Shown in pieces: positions 8,005 through 14,883 of a stretch of DNA of 15,619 nt. The position numbers and the translations under genes are program-made. A model generated the notes under the pieces. It saw only the letters and a list, made by a program, of their open reading frames with translations, had not been told where the DNA came from and did no database searches. Position 1 is the stretch's first letter. Each line of letters starts with the position of its first letter. The stretch is from a bacterium. GTDB taxonomy: Bacteria; Hydrothermota; UBA3072; B12-G15. The stretch spans positions 1 through 15,619 of the forward strand of contig QNDZ01000020.1 in the NCBI GenBank assembly GCA_003646055.1. The letters are read 5' to 3'.

Positions 8005-10773
8005 TTATAATTTAATCTCAAGTCCCAGACGGACAAATCTGCTCCTGGATATATTCCTTGGATCCTTGTATGCACCCATAGCAGCCTTATAGATATCCTC
8101 ATCCTTATACGCATTGTACCATTCTGCATCGGCAATACCAAGAATATTCTTCCTGTTGAAGAGATTGTATATATCCACAACAAATGATGTCTTGAGTTTA
8201 CGCGCAATCAGGAAATCGTAATGTGCACGCACATTCGTTGTAAGGGTGTAGGGAAGCCTTTCAGTATTTATCAACTGGACCCTACCCCTTGATGGAGGAC
8301 TCCATGGAAGACCTGAACCATAGTTTGTGAGGAAGTTTATACCAGCATTCTTTGTGACAAAACCTATGCTCATATTCAATGTGTGTCTCTGGTCCCAATC
8401 AAGGTAGTGCTCCTCAGCAGGTATCACGTACCCAGCCCATGTGAAGTCATAGTTCTGCCTATAGGACGATGCCTTACCCCTTGCTATACCAAAGGTGTAG
8501 GAGATGTTTAAGGTAAGGAATGGAAGGATGTCACCACCAGGGAACTTCTGGATGGCAACCTCTATACCCTTTGAAGTTCCATAGTCTGCGTTTGTATAGA
8601 GTGTGTAGTAGTTAAGTGCTGTGTAGAATATCTGCCTTGTATCTGTGAGACCACTTATATCCTTCATGTAGGCAGTGATGTCTATTTTCATGTAGTCATT
8701 GAACGCATGCTTAACACCCACCTCGTATGACACGGTTTTTTCTGCATCAATATCAGGATTCCCTATAAGTGGGAATGCACCTGAGAAGTCCCATGTATTG
8801 TTGGTGTAAAGTATATGCATTGGTGGAATCTGGAAGTAGTGACCATAGGTGAAGTGGAGTACATCCCTCTCTGTGATGGGGAATGAGAAACCAATCCTCG
8901 GACTGATTTTCCACTTCCATGTAGTTTTCACAGGGTTGAGTATCTCTCCGCCCCTTGATACATCCGTAACAGGATGATAGAGGTCTGCTGGCATGTAGGA
9001 GTTTGGATTGAACAGGTCAAATCTGAATCCAGCGTTCACGATAAAGTCCTTGAACTCCATCTTATCCTGTATATATGCAGCATAGGAACTTGGATATGCA
9101 GAGGTGTATGTCATATACACATTACCACCTGATGCCATATCCACTGTATAGTTGAATATTTCATAGTACTTTGCTTCAACACCTGTCTTTAACTGATGCT
9201 CCCTTGTGATCTGGCTCACAAAGTCTGCCTTAAGAGTCCAGATCTGTTTCTCATCGTAGTGATATGCACCTCTGTAATATCCAGCTGTGATATAACCATT
9301 AACATCCTGAACCCTTGTGAAGGGATAATCTGTAAGGTCTGGCCAATCAGAACCCCTTTCACCCAGAGTGTCAATCTCCACATTCCTGTCATTGTCCTGG
9401 TCTGTGAAGTCATCAATCCCATTCCTGTCAGATGGCACTTCAACAATCGTTGTATCCCCTGTATATGGGTCAACCACTGTGTAGTACTGTGTGGTATCGG
9501 TAGAATTTATATAATCATCACCGTTCAGGTCAAAACTTCCATCCTCAAATACATCGTATTTCATAAAGGTGGAGTAGTTGTTGAATTTGAGTTCCCAGTA
9601 TGTATTTGAGGAAAGTGCATGGGAGAAGTTTATTCCAAATGCATAACTCCAGTCCTTCTGTTCGGGAAGATTATCAAGATTAAACTTCCAGCTTGCACCA
9701 TACCATCTGGGGTATTCAACATTGTACAACCCATGCAGTGTTAACTTAATGTTTGGAGACGGGTGAATTGTAAGTTTTCCATTGAAAGTTTTCCTGTCTG
9801 TGGCTTCGTAATTTATAATATGTCCATCAGACTTGGTTATTTCGCCAGAGAATGCGAGTGCAAGTTTTTTCTTAATTATAGGGAATCCAATGAACCAATC
9901 AAACCTCTTATACTTTTCAGGCCTTATTTCATAAACAGAATCAAGTATCGTGGAATCAACTATTTGACCTGTTGTGTCAGCGGTATAATTGCCCCACCTG
10001 TATGCCCACTGTTCATTTGCATCAAGGATTTTCTGGAGTCCTGTAAGACCCATTGCATCATTCGTTCTTCCCGTGAAATTAATTGTAATCTTTGAAGGTG
10101 CCTCTTTTGTAACTATGTTGATAACACCTGACTGTGCACTACCATACTCTGCACCAAATCCACCTGTAAACACTGCTGTTTCCTGAACACTGATCTGGGG
10201 AATGTGAGAGTCATAGCCACCAGTGTATGGGTCTCTCATCTCAATACCATCAACAACATACACAACCTCTGTTGCCCTACCACCCCTGACATGAAGACCA
10301 CCTGCGGCAACAACACCAGCAGACTGAACAACTGCTCCAGTAACTGTATTTACCGGCATTGCATTCATCTGCTCTGCGTCCATAATTGCCACAGAGGTTG
10401 TAACATCCTTCTTGATGATTGGCCTTTTTGCGACCTTTACAACACCCTTTTTAATTTCAACTGCTGTCTGTTGAAGAGGAAATTCAAGGGTTACTGTCAG
10501 GTCTGCAATCACCTGAACACCCTTGATTGTCATCTTCTGATAACCAATCATCTGTGCTGTAACATCATAGGTTCCGGGTGGAACATTCAGTATCACGAAG
10601 TACCCATCAGGGTCTGTGGCAGCACCCATTGTGGTTCCTTCAATAATAACATTCACACCCGGTAATCCTTGCTTGGTTGAGGCATCATAGACACGCCCAA
10701 CAATCTTACCCGTAGTACCCGCAAAGATGGATAATGCCACAATAAACAATAGTGCAAGGAAAACCTTACGCAT
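8005..10773 (-). CDS. TonB-dependent outer-membrane receptor with N-terminal carboxypeptidase-regulatory-like domain
   Basis: This 922-residue protein has a signal peptide (MRKVFLALLFIVALSIFAG). Residues about 22-100 form a carboxypeptidase-regulatory-like beta-sandwich (GKIVGRVYDASTKQGLPGVN, then DPDGYFVILNVPPGTYDVTA). Residues about 115-230 form the plug, with VRGGRATEVVYVVDGIEMRD, then FGAEYGSAQSGVINIVTKEA. The rest is the 22-strand-type barrel, ending in VRLGLEIKL. Such receptors import ligands across the outer membrane using TonB-ExbBD energy; no tonB or exbBD is present here and I see no clear TonB box. Residues 415-468 are an Asp-rich loop with EF-hand/dockerin-like DLNGDDYINSTD (415-426) and DQDNDRN (458-464), which could bind calcium. 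It heads the left operon behind a near-consensus promoter. The substrate cannot be told from sequence. The family assignment is secure. Confidence 0.95.
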   Translation of the reverse strand: MRKVFLALLFIVALSIFAGTTGKIVGRVYDASTKQGLPGVNVIIEGTTMGAATDPDGYFVILNVPPGTYDVTAQMIGYQKMTIKGVQVIADLTVTLEFPLQQTAVEIKKGVVKVAKRPIIKKDVTTSVAIMDAEQMNAMPVNTVTGAVVQSAGVVAAGGLHVRGGRATEVVYVVDGIEMRDPYTGGYDSHIPQISVQETAVFTGGFGAEYGSAQSGVINIVTKEAPSKITINFTGRTNDAMGLTGLQKILDANEQWAYRWGNYTADTTGQIVDSTILDSVYEIRPEKYKRFDWFIGFPIIKKKLALAFSGEITKSDGHIINYEATDRKTFNGKLTIHPSPNIKLTLHGLYNVEYPRWYGASWKFNLDNLPEQKDWSYAFGINFSHALSSNTYWELKFNNYSTFMKYDVFEDGSFDLNGDDYINSTDTTQYYTVVDPYTGDTTIVEVPSDRNGIDDFTDQDNDRNVEIDTLGERGSDWPDLTDYPFTRVQDVNGYITAGYYRGAYHYDEKQIWTLKADFVSQITREHQLKTGVEAKYYEIFNYTVDMASGGNVYMTYTSAYPSSYAAYIQDKMEFKDFIVNAGFRFDLFNPNSYMPADLYHPVTDVSRGGEILNPVKTTWKWKISPRIGFSFPITERDVLHFTYGHYFQIPPMHILYTNNTWDFSGAFPLIGNPDIDAEKTVSYEVGVKHAFNDYMKIDITAYMKDISGLTDTRQIFYTALNYYTLYTNADYGTSKGIEVAIQKFPGGDILPFLTLNISYTFGIARGKASSYRQNYDFTWAGYVIPAEEHYLDWDQRHTLNMSIGFVTKNAGINFLTNYGSGLPWSPPSRGRVQLINTERLPYTLTTNVRAHYDFLIARKLKTSFVVDIYNLFNRKNILGIADAEWYNAYKDEDIYKAAMGAYKDPRNISRSRFVRLGLEIKL

Positions 10774-10816
10774 ATAGCACCCCCTTCTTTGGTTTTTTCA
10801 AGATTAACATATATAA

Positions 10817-10845
10817 AGTATAAACAAAAGAATTTTTTTTGTCAA
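10817..10845 (-). promoter_or_regulatory. Sigma-70-type promoter of the receptor/PorV operon
   Basis: On the minus strand TTGACA (10845-10840) is followed by a 17-nt A/T-rich spacer and TATACT (10822-10817). That is a full match to the -35 consensus and five of six bases of the -10. The -35 starts 5 nt after the malic enzyme stop codon. Initiation about 7 nt downstream would give a leader of about 37 nt ending in the Shine-Dalgarno AAGGGGGTG before the ATG at 10773. I see no operator-like repeat. Confidence 0.85.
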
Positions 10846-10850
10846 GCACT

Positions 10851-12200
10851 TTAATCGTCATCTGGTTGGGGTATCAACCCGCTGTCCATCAACAACTTAA
10901 GTGAATCTCTTGCCTCTTTAATCTTCTTTTCAGCAATGGATATCAGGTCATCATAGGTGTATCCATCTATTCTGGCAACACCCTGCTTTATGGCCATCTC
11001 ACCAACAGCAGCCGCCTCTCTGGGGAACACCTCCCACTCTTCCATATTTGGGATAATGTAATCCTCTTTCAGCCCCTTATCCCTTGCTATCTTTGCAAGT
11101 TCCTCTGCAGCAGCAATGCACATCTCATCGGTTATGGTCTTCGCCCTCACATCAAGGGCACCCCTGAAGATACCAGGGAATCCGAGGGAATTGTTTATCT
11201 GGTTGGGAAAATCGGACCTGCCCGTAGCAACAATAGCTGCACCCGCTTCCTTTGCCTCCCAGGGCCAGATCTCAGGAACAGGGTTTGCACATGCAAACAC
11301 AATGGGGTCTTTTGCCATATCTTTTATCCACTCTGGATTTATCACACCAGGACCTGGTTTTGAAGCACCAACTATTACATCCGCACCAATCATTGCCTCC
11401 CTGAGACCACCCTTTCTGTTCTCTTTGTTTGTCATCTGGGTAATCTCCCACTTCTCAGGATACCTCTTTGCAAGGTCTTCCCTGTCCCTGTGAAGTATAC
11501 CCTTTGAATCCACAACAATCATGAGTTCAGGATTGAACCCTGCCTTTATAAGGATGTGGGCTGTTCTTATGTTTGCAGCACCAGCACCAACTAAAACAAC
11601 CCGCACATCCTCCTTCTTCTTTCCCACAAACTCAACTGCATTGAGAAGACCTGCAAGGATCACCGTTGCTGTCCCCTGCTGGTCGTCATGCCACACAGGG
11701 ATGGGCATTTCCTCCCTTAAAGTATTCAGGATGGTGAAACACTTGGGTTGAGCAATATCCTCAAGATTGATACCACCAAAGGAGGGTTCTATCCACTTAA
11801 CTGCCTGGATAATCTGTTCTGTGGCCTTTGTTCCCAGTACAACAGGGAAGGCATCAACACCACCAAGATACTTAAAAATTAAGGCCTTTCCCTCCATCAC
11901 TGGAAGGGCACCGTATGGGCCAATATCACCCAGCCCAAGCACCCTTGTTCCATCAGAGACAATGGCAACAGTATTACCTTTATTTGTATACTCCCAGACC
12001 TTCTCAGGGTCTTTCTCAATCTCTCTGCAGGGTGCAGCAACCCCTGGCGTGTACCAGATTGCAAAATCATCAAGGCTTCTCACAACACACTTTGGCATTA
12101 CCTGAATCTTGCCTCTGTAGAATGGATGGAGTTTGAGTGCATCCTGACCTGGTTTTTCTGCCTTTTTTAAAAGCTCCTCAACATCCTTCACCTCACCCAT
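10851..12200 (-). CDS. Malic enzyme (NAD(P)-dependent, oxaloacetate-decarboxylating)
   Basis: This 449-residue protein matches the short prokaryotic malic enzymes, which oxidatively decarboxylate malate to pyruvate and CO2 with NAD or NADP in the cytoplasm. Visible motifs in order are YTPGVAAPCREI (active-site Tyr), GKALIFKYLGGVDAFPV (catalytic Lys region), INLEDIAQPKCF and PVWHDDQQGTA (divalent metal ligands), VVLVGAGAANIRTAHILI (Rossmann dinucleotide loop), IVGASKPGPGVI, FACANPVPEI and QINNSLGFPGIFRGALD. The third residue after the glycine run is Asn (GAGAAN) where GAGAAG is common. Cofactor preference cannot be called safely. There is no C-terminal phosphotransacetylase-like domain of the long MaeB type. 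The gene overlaps the end of the second pilT by 8 nt, so it is probably translated from the same mRNA. Its Shine-Dalgarno is GGGGGT inside the pilT 3' end. Confidence 0.95.
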   Translation of the reverse strand: MGEVKDVEELLKKAEKPGQDALKLHPFYRGKIQVMPKCVVRSLDDFAIWYTPGVAAPCREIEKDPEKVWEYTNKGNTVAIVSDGTRVLGLGDIGPYGALPVMEGKALIFKYLGGVDAFPVVLGTKATEQIIQAVKWIEPSFGGINLEDIAQPKCFTILNTLREEMPIPVWHDDQQGTATVILAGLLNAVEFVGKKKEDVRVVLVGAGAANIRTAHILIKAGFNPELMIVVDSKGILHRDREDLAKRYPEKWEITQMTNKENRKGGLREAMIGADVIVGASKPGPGVINPEWIKDMAKDPIVFACANPVPEIWPWEAKEAGAAIVATGRSDFPNQINNSLGFPGIFRGALDVRAKTITDEMCIAAAEELAKIARDKGLKEDYIIPNMEEWEVFPREAAAVGEMAIKQGVARIDGYTYDDLISIAEKKIKEARDSLKLLMDSGLIPQPDDD

Positions 12201-13284
12201 GTCCTACCCCCTGTTTATATTTTCCATGTAACTCAACAAACTCCTCTGGGTTTGGAGAGGCATTCTTTGCCTCATGATACGAAACAAGCCCCTTCCTCAC
12301 AAGTTCCACAAGGGACATATTCATGGTCTTCATGCCCTCTTTTGTCCTTGTTTGCATGATTGAGCCCAACTGGTGAGTTTTTGCCTCTCTTATTAACTTT
12401 CTTACTGCGGCTATGGAGACCATAATCTCAAATGCTGCAATCTGTCCCTTTCCATCCTTCCTCTTCAGGAGCACCTGTGAAATGATACCAACAAGGTTCG
12501 CACTCAACTGGAGTCTAATCTGTCTCTGCTGAAATGGAGGATAAACATCAATTATCCTGTCAATGGTCTCAACTGCATTGTTGGTGTGGAGTGTTGAGAG
12601 AACAAGGTGGCCTGTTTCAGCAGCCGTTATCGCAAGAGAAATCGTTTCAAGGTCCCTCATCTCACCAACCACAATCACATCAGGATCCTGCCTCAATGAG
12701 TATTTTAGTGCATTTGCAAAAGAACGGGTATCCCTTCCAACCTCCCTCTGGTCAATGATTGCCTTTTCGTCCTGATATATAAACTCAACCGGGTCCTCCA
12801 CTGTGATGATGTGGCATGCATCCCTCTTATTCCTGTAATCAACCATTGCAGCGATGGTGGTGGATTTACCACAACCAGATGGACCTGTTACCAGAATCAA
12901 ACCCCTTGGCCTCATTGCAAACTCTTTCAAAATTGGTGGAAAACTGAATTTAGGGTCATCCAGTCTGGGTATCTCATGGGGAATCCTCCTGAATACCAGA
13001 CCGATTGTTTTTCTCTGCCTGAGTAGATTCACCCTGAACCTTGAAAGATTTGGAACATTAACAGCAACATCCATCTCATTGGAAGAAATGAATTTCTTGA
13101 ACTGTTCCTCTGTTAAAACACTCTTCGCAACATTAAGGGTATCCTCTGCCTCAACCACAGGTTTATCATTGAGTTTTACAAGGTCCCCATAGATTCTCAT
13201 CACAGGTGGTGAACCCACCTTGAGGAGGAGATCAGAGGCATTTCTGTTCACCATCATCTTTAAAAGTTCACTTATATTAACCAT
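12193..13284 (-). CDS. pilT: PilT-type twitching motility retraction ATPase (second copy)
   Basis: This 363-residue member of the PilT/VirB11 secretion ATPase superfamily assembles as a hexamer at the inner-membrane base of type IV pili and drives pilus retraction. It has an N-terminal PAS-like domain (NASDLLLKVGSPPVMRIYG), then Walker A GPSGCGKST (134-142), the Asp box TVEDPVEF, Walker B DVIVVGEMRD, the His box LVLSTLHTN and AVRKLIREAKTHQL, equivalent to the PilT AIRNLIRE element. The Walker A differs from the usual GPTGSGKST by Ser136 and Cys138. The start is the ATG at 13284, which shares one base with the previous stop (TGATG). A GTG at 13287 is also possible, but GAGG sits 5 nt before the ATG and only 2 nt before the GTG. 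Close pairing with another pilT suggests specialised paralogues, as with PilT and PilU. Confidence 0.93.
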   Translation of the reverse strand: MVNISELLKMMVNRNASDLLLKVGSPPVMRIYGDLVKLNDKPVVEAEDTLNVAKSVLTEEQFKKFISSNEMDVAVNVPNLSRFRVNLLRQRKTIGLVFRRIPHEIPRLDDPKFSFPPILKEFAMRPRGLILVTGPSGCGKSTTIAAMVDYRNKRDACHIITVEDPVEFIYQDEKAIIDQREVGRDTRSFANALKYSLRQDPDVIVVGEMRDLETISLAITAAETGHLVLSTLHTNNAVETIDRIIDVYPPFQQRQIRLQLSANLVGIISQVLLKRKDGKGQIAAFEIMVSIAAVRKLIREAKTHQLGSIMQTRTKEGMKTMNMSLVELVRKGLVSYHEAKNASPNPEEFVELHGKYKQGVGHG

Positions 13285-14348
13285 CACATCCTCGCAATGG
13301 ATGCTTCAAAATCAGATGGATTAGAAGCCTTGGAAAGTGCATCCTCGTAGTTTACAAGTCCTCTTAAATACAGGTCTTTCAATGATTGGTCAAGGAGTCT
13401 CATACCGTGTCTTCCACCAGACTGGATGAGGTTGTATATCTGGTCAACCTTTCCTTCCCTTATTGCATTCTTCACAGCGGGTGTCCCAATAAGTATCTCA
13501 AATGCTGCAATCCTCCCCTTTCCAGTGGCAAGGGGCAGGAGTGTCTGGGATATCACTGCCCTGAGTGTATTTGAAAGCTGGAGTCTCACCTGATGCTGCT
13601 GTTCAGGAGGGAAGACATCAACAATTCTGTCAACAGTCTGTGCAGCGTCTGTTGTATGAAGTGTTGCAAGGACCAGTGCGCCCATCTCTGCTGCTGTGAG
13701 GGCACGGGATATGGTCTCAAGATCCCTCATCTCTCCAACCATAATCACATCAGGTGATTGCCTGACAACCCTCTTCAATGCCTCTGAAAAGGAAAAGGTA
13801 TCAACACCAATCTCCCTCTGTTCTATAACACACATCTTATCCTCAAACACAAATTCAACAGGGTCTTCAATTGTAATAATATGTCTCTTGACCCTGTTGT
13901 TCATCTCCTCAATCATTGCGGCAAGTGTTGTTGACTTACCACTGCCAGTTGGTCCTGTAACAAGGACAAATCCCCTGCTGTACATTGCAATATCTTTCAA
14001 TTGTGAAGGCAATCCCCACTCATCAATGGTCTTAATCTTTATTGGTATCTGCCTTATTGCCGCTCCAATGTACCCCTTTTGAAGGAATACATTTATTCTG
14101 AAACGGGACATCCCTGGTATCTCATAAGAAAGGTCAAGTTCCAGATCCTTCTTGAAACGTTCAGCCTGTTTCTCTGTCATAAGGCTGAACATGGTATCCT
14201 TCATGAATTCAGGGGTGATAACATCATATTCAGTAGCACGCACCAGCCTCCCGTCTATACGAAAAATGGGGGGTTCCTCCACTTTCAGGTGAAGGTCTGA
14301 CCCCCCTCTTTTCACCAGTTCTTTTAAAAGGTTTACAAATTCATCCAT
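13284..14348 (-). CDS. pilT: PilT-type twitching motility retraction ATPase (first copy)
   Basis: This 354-residue type IV pilus retraction ATPase carries Walker A GPTGSGKST (132-140), the Asp box IEDPVEF (160-166), Walker B DVIMVGE (200-206), the His-box segment ATLHTTD (228-234) and AVKNAIREGKVDQIYNLIQ (from 291), which matches the C-terminal PilT signature well. The N-terminal domain starts DEFVNLLKELVKRGGSDLHL. The open frame extends upstream to 14393, but those 15 codons lie in the tRNA gene. The ATG at 14348, preceded by AAAAAGGA at 6 nt, is the sensible start. No pilB, pilC, pilM-Q or pilin gene is in the window, so pilus assembly must be encoded elsewhere if present. The stop TGA overlaps the next pilT start by one base, implying translational coupling. 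Confidence 0.94.
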   Translation of the reverse strand: MDEFVNLLKELVKRGGSDLHLKVEEPPIFRIDGRLVRATEYDVITPEFMKDTMFSLMTEKQAERFKKDLELDLSYEIPGMSRFRINVFLQKGYIGAAIRQIPIKIKTIDEWGLPSQLKDIAMYSRGFVLVTGPTGSGKSTTLAAMIEEMNNRVKRHIITIEDPVEFVFEDKMCVIEQREIGVDTFSFSEALKRVVRQSPDVIMVGEMRDLETISRALTAAEMGALVLATLHTTDAAQTVDRIVDVFPPEQQHQVRLQLSNTLRAVISQTLLPLATGKGRIAAFEILIGTPAVKNAIREGKVDQIYNLIQSGGRHGMRLLDQSLKDLYLRGLVNYEDALSKASNPSDFEASIARM

Positions 14349-14363
14349 AAATAATCCTTTTTC

Positions 14364-14440
14364 TGGTGCACCCGAAAGGACTCGAACCTTCAACCTTCCC
14401 GTCCGGAGCGGGATGCTCTATCCGGTTGAGCTACGGGTGC
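14364..14440 (-). tRNA. tRNA-Arg (anticodon CCG)
   Basis: A full cloverleaf is readable on the minus strand. The acceptor GCACCCG pairs with CGGGTGC; the D stem is GCTC/GAGC; the anticodon stem TCCCG/CGGGA encloses the loop CTCCGGA, giving anticodon CCG for codon CGG; the T arm is GAAGG-TTCGAGT-CCTTT with one G-T wobble. The discriminator base is A and CCA is encoded (14366-14364). The 29-residue protein gene ends on its first base and pilT starts 15 nt after its CCA, so the tRNA is embedded in a protein operon and must be cut out of that mRNA unless it has its own promoter. CGG looks uncommon here: all six Arg codons of the adjacent small gene are AGA or AGG. Confidence 0.96.
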
Positions 14441-14529
14441 TATTTCTTTTTGTGCCTATTTTTCTTTCTTCTCTTTTTTAACTTATGGGTCCTGATTTTC
14501 TGGAGTTTTCTCTTTCTGCCGCAGGGCAA
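14440..14529 (-). CDS. 29-residue basic protein, AURKAIP1/COX24-domain (bS22/mS38-like) ribosomal-type
   Basis: A 29-codon gene starts with TTG (14529-14527) and ends TAG (14442-14440). The product begins MPCGRKRKLQ, contains THKLKKRRKK and ends NRHKKK; 18 of 29 residues are Lys, Arg or His. This matches, from memory, the very short MPCG...THK.KKR.RKNRHKKK proteins of Bacteroidetes-type bacteria, annotated as AURKAIP1/COX24-domain proteins. They are related to mitochondrial mS38 and mycobacterial bS22, small-subunit ribosomal proteins. The Shine-Dalgarno AAGGAGG (14540-14534) overlaps the HU stop codon and lies 4 nt before the TTG. The gene is in the same frame as HU, 9 nt after its stop, so it is likely translated from the HU message. 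TTG would normally be decoded as Met at initiation. The stop overlaps tRNA-Arg by one base. It is easily missed because of length and start codon. Confidence 0.85.
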   Translation of the reverse strand: MPCGRKRKLQKIRTHKLKKRRKKNRHKKK

Positions 14530-14538
14530 GTTACCTCC

Positions 14539-14835
14539 TTACTGGACTTTTATTCTCCGTTCAATCTCCTTCCTGAATTCCCTTGAGGGCTTGAATGTAG
14601 GTTGATACCTGTCAGGAATCCTTACCTCAACCTTGTTCTTGGGATTCCTACCAATCTTTCCTTTTCTCAATTTGTTCACAAAAACACCAAAACCACGAAT
14701 CTCCACCCTGTCGTTGTTCCTCAGCGTTTCCTTAATCTCCTCAAGAAACTCCTCAATGAGAATCTTCACCTGATTCCTCGGCAGCCCGGTCTTCTCCGAG
14801 ATCTTTTCAACAAAATAAGCCTTGGTCCTGGTCAT
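14539..14835 (-). CDS. HU/IHF-family DNA-binding protein
   Basis: This 98-residue histone-like protein forms dimers that bend and compact DNA in the nucleoid. The helical N-terminal half (TRTKAYFVEKISEKTGLPRN) is followed by the family signature EIRGFGVFVNKLRKGKIGRN and the beta-arm with its conserved Pro65 in GRNP, then VRIPDRYQPTFKPSREFR. Length and layout match HU/IHF monomers. IPDRYQPTFKPS is closer to the IHF-like and Bacteroidetes-type members than to E. coli HU, but the subfamily is not certain. The start is supported by AAAGGAGG 5 nt upstream. It is the first gene after the promoter at 14852-14880, and the 29-residue ribosomal-type gene follows in the same frame. Confidence 0.95.
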   Translation of the reverse strand: MTRTKAYFVEKISEKTGLPRNQVKILIEEFLEEIKETLRNNDRVEIRGFGVFVNKLRKGKIGRNPKNKVEVRIPDRYQPTFKPSREFRKEIERRIKVQ

Positions 14836-14851
14836 CTCTCCTCCTTTAATT

Positions 14852-14880
14852 TAATTAAGTTTACAGCGCAGTTTTGTCAA
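14852..14880 (-). promoter_or_regulatory. Probable sigma-70-type promoter before the HU gene
   Basis: On the minus strand TTGACA (14880-14875) starts 3 nt after the lptE stop. After a 17-nt spacer comes TAATTA (14857-14852), a weak -10 match. The -35 is perfect and the spacing ideal. Initiation would leave only a short leader before the Shine-Dalgarno AAAGGAGG. The promoter would serve HU, the 29-residue gene, tRNA-Arg, both pilT genes and malic enzyme. The -10 is the uncertain part. Confidence 0.6.
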
Positions 14881-14883
14881 GTT

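Noticed and set aside
9196..9609. Plus-strand open frame of 137 codons
   Set aside because: It lies fully antisense to a well-supported receptor barrel and lacks a recognisable domain.
10204..10665. Plus-strand open frame of 153 codons
   Set aside because: It is antisense to the plug and N-terminal domain of the TonB receptor, is Cys/His/Asn-rich in a way typical of antisense frames, and matches no family I know.
10823..10839. A/T-rich near-palindrome as a terminator after malic enzyme
   Set aside because: The AAAAAAAATTCTTTT stretch has no GC stem and forms the spacer of the receptor promoter, so it is not a convincing terminator.
11116..11493. Plus-strand frames over the malic enzyme (also 11767-12105)
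   Set aside because: They are shadows of a highly conserved enzyme and have no motif of their own.
13285..13287. GTG as the start of the second pilT
   Set aside because: It lies only 2 nt from the GAGG site, while the next codon ATG (13284) has normal spacing and couples to the preceding stop as TGATG.
14349..14393. Fifteen extra N-terminal codons on the first pilT frame, starting at 14393
   Set aside because: They are read through the 3' half of tRNA-Arg. The ATG at 14348 has a proper Shine-Dalgarno and begins the conserved PilT N-terminus.
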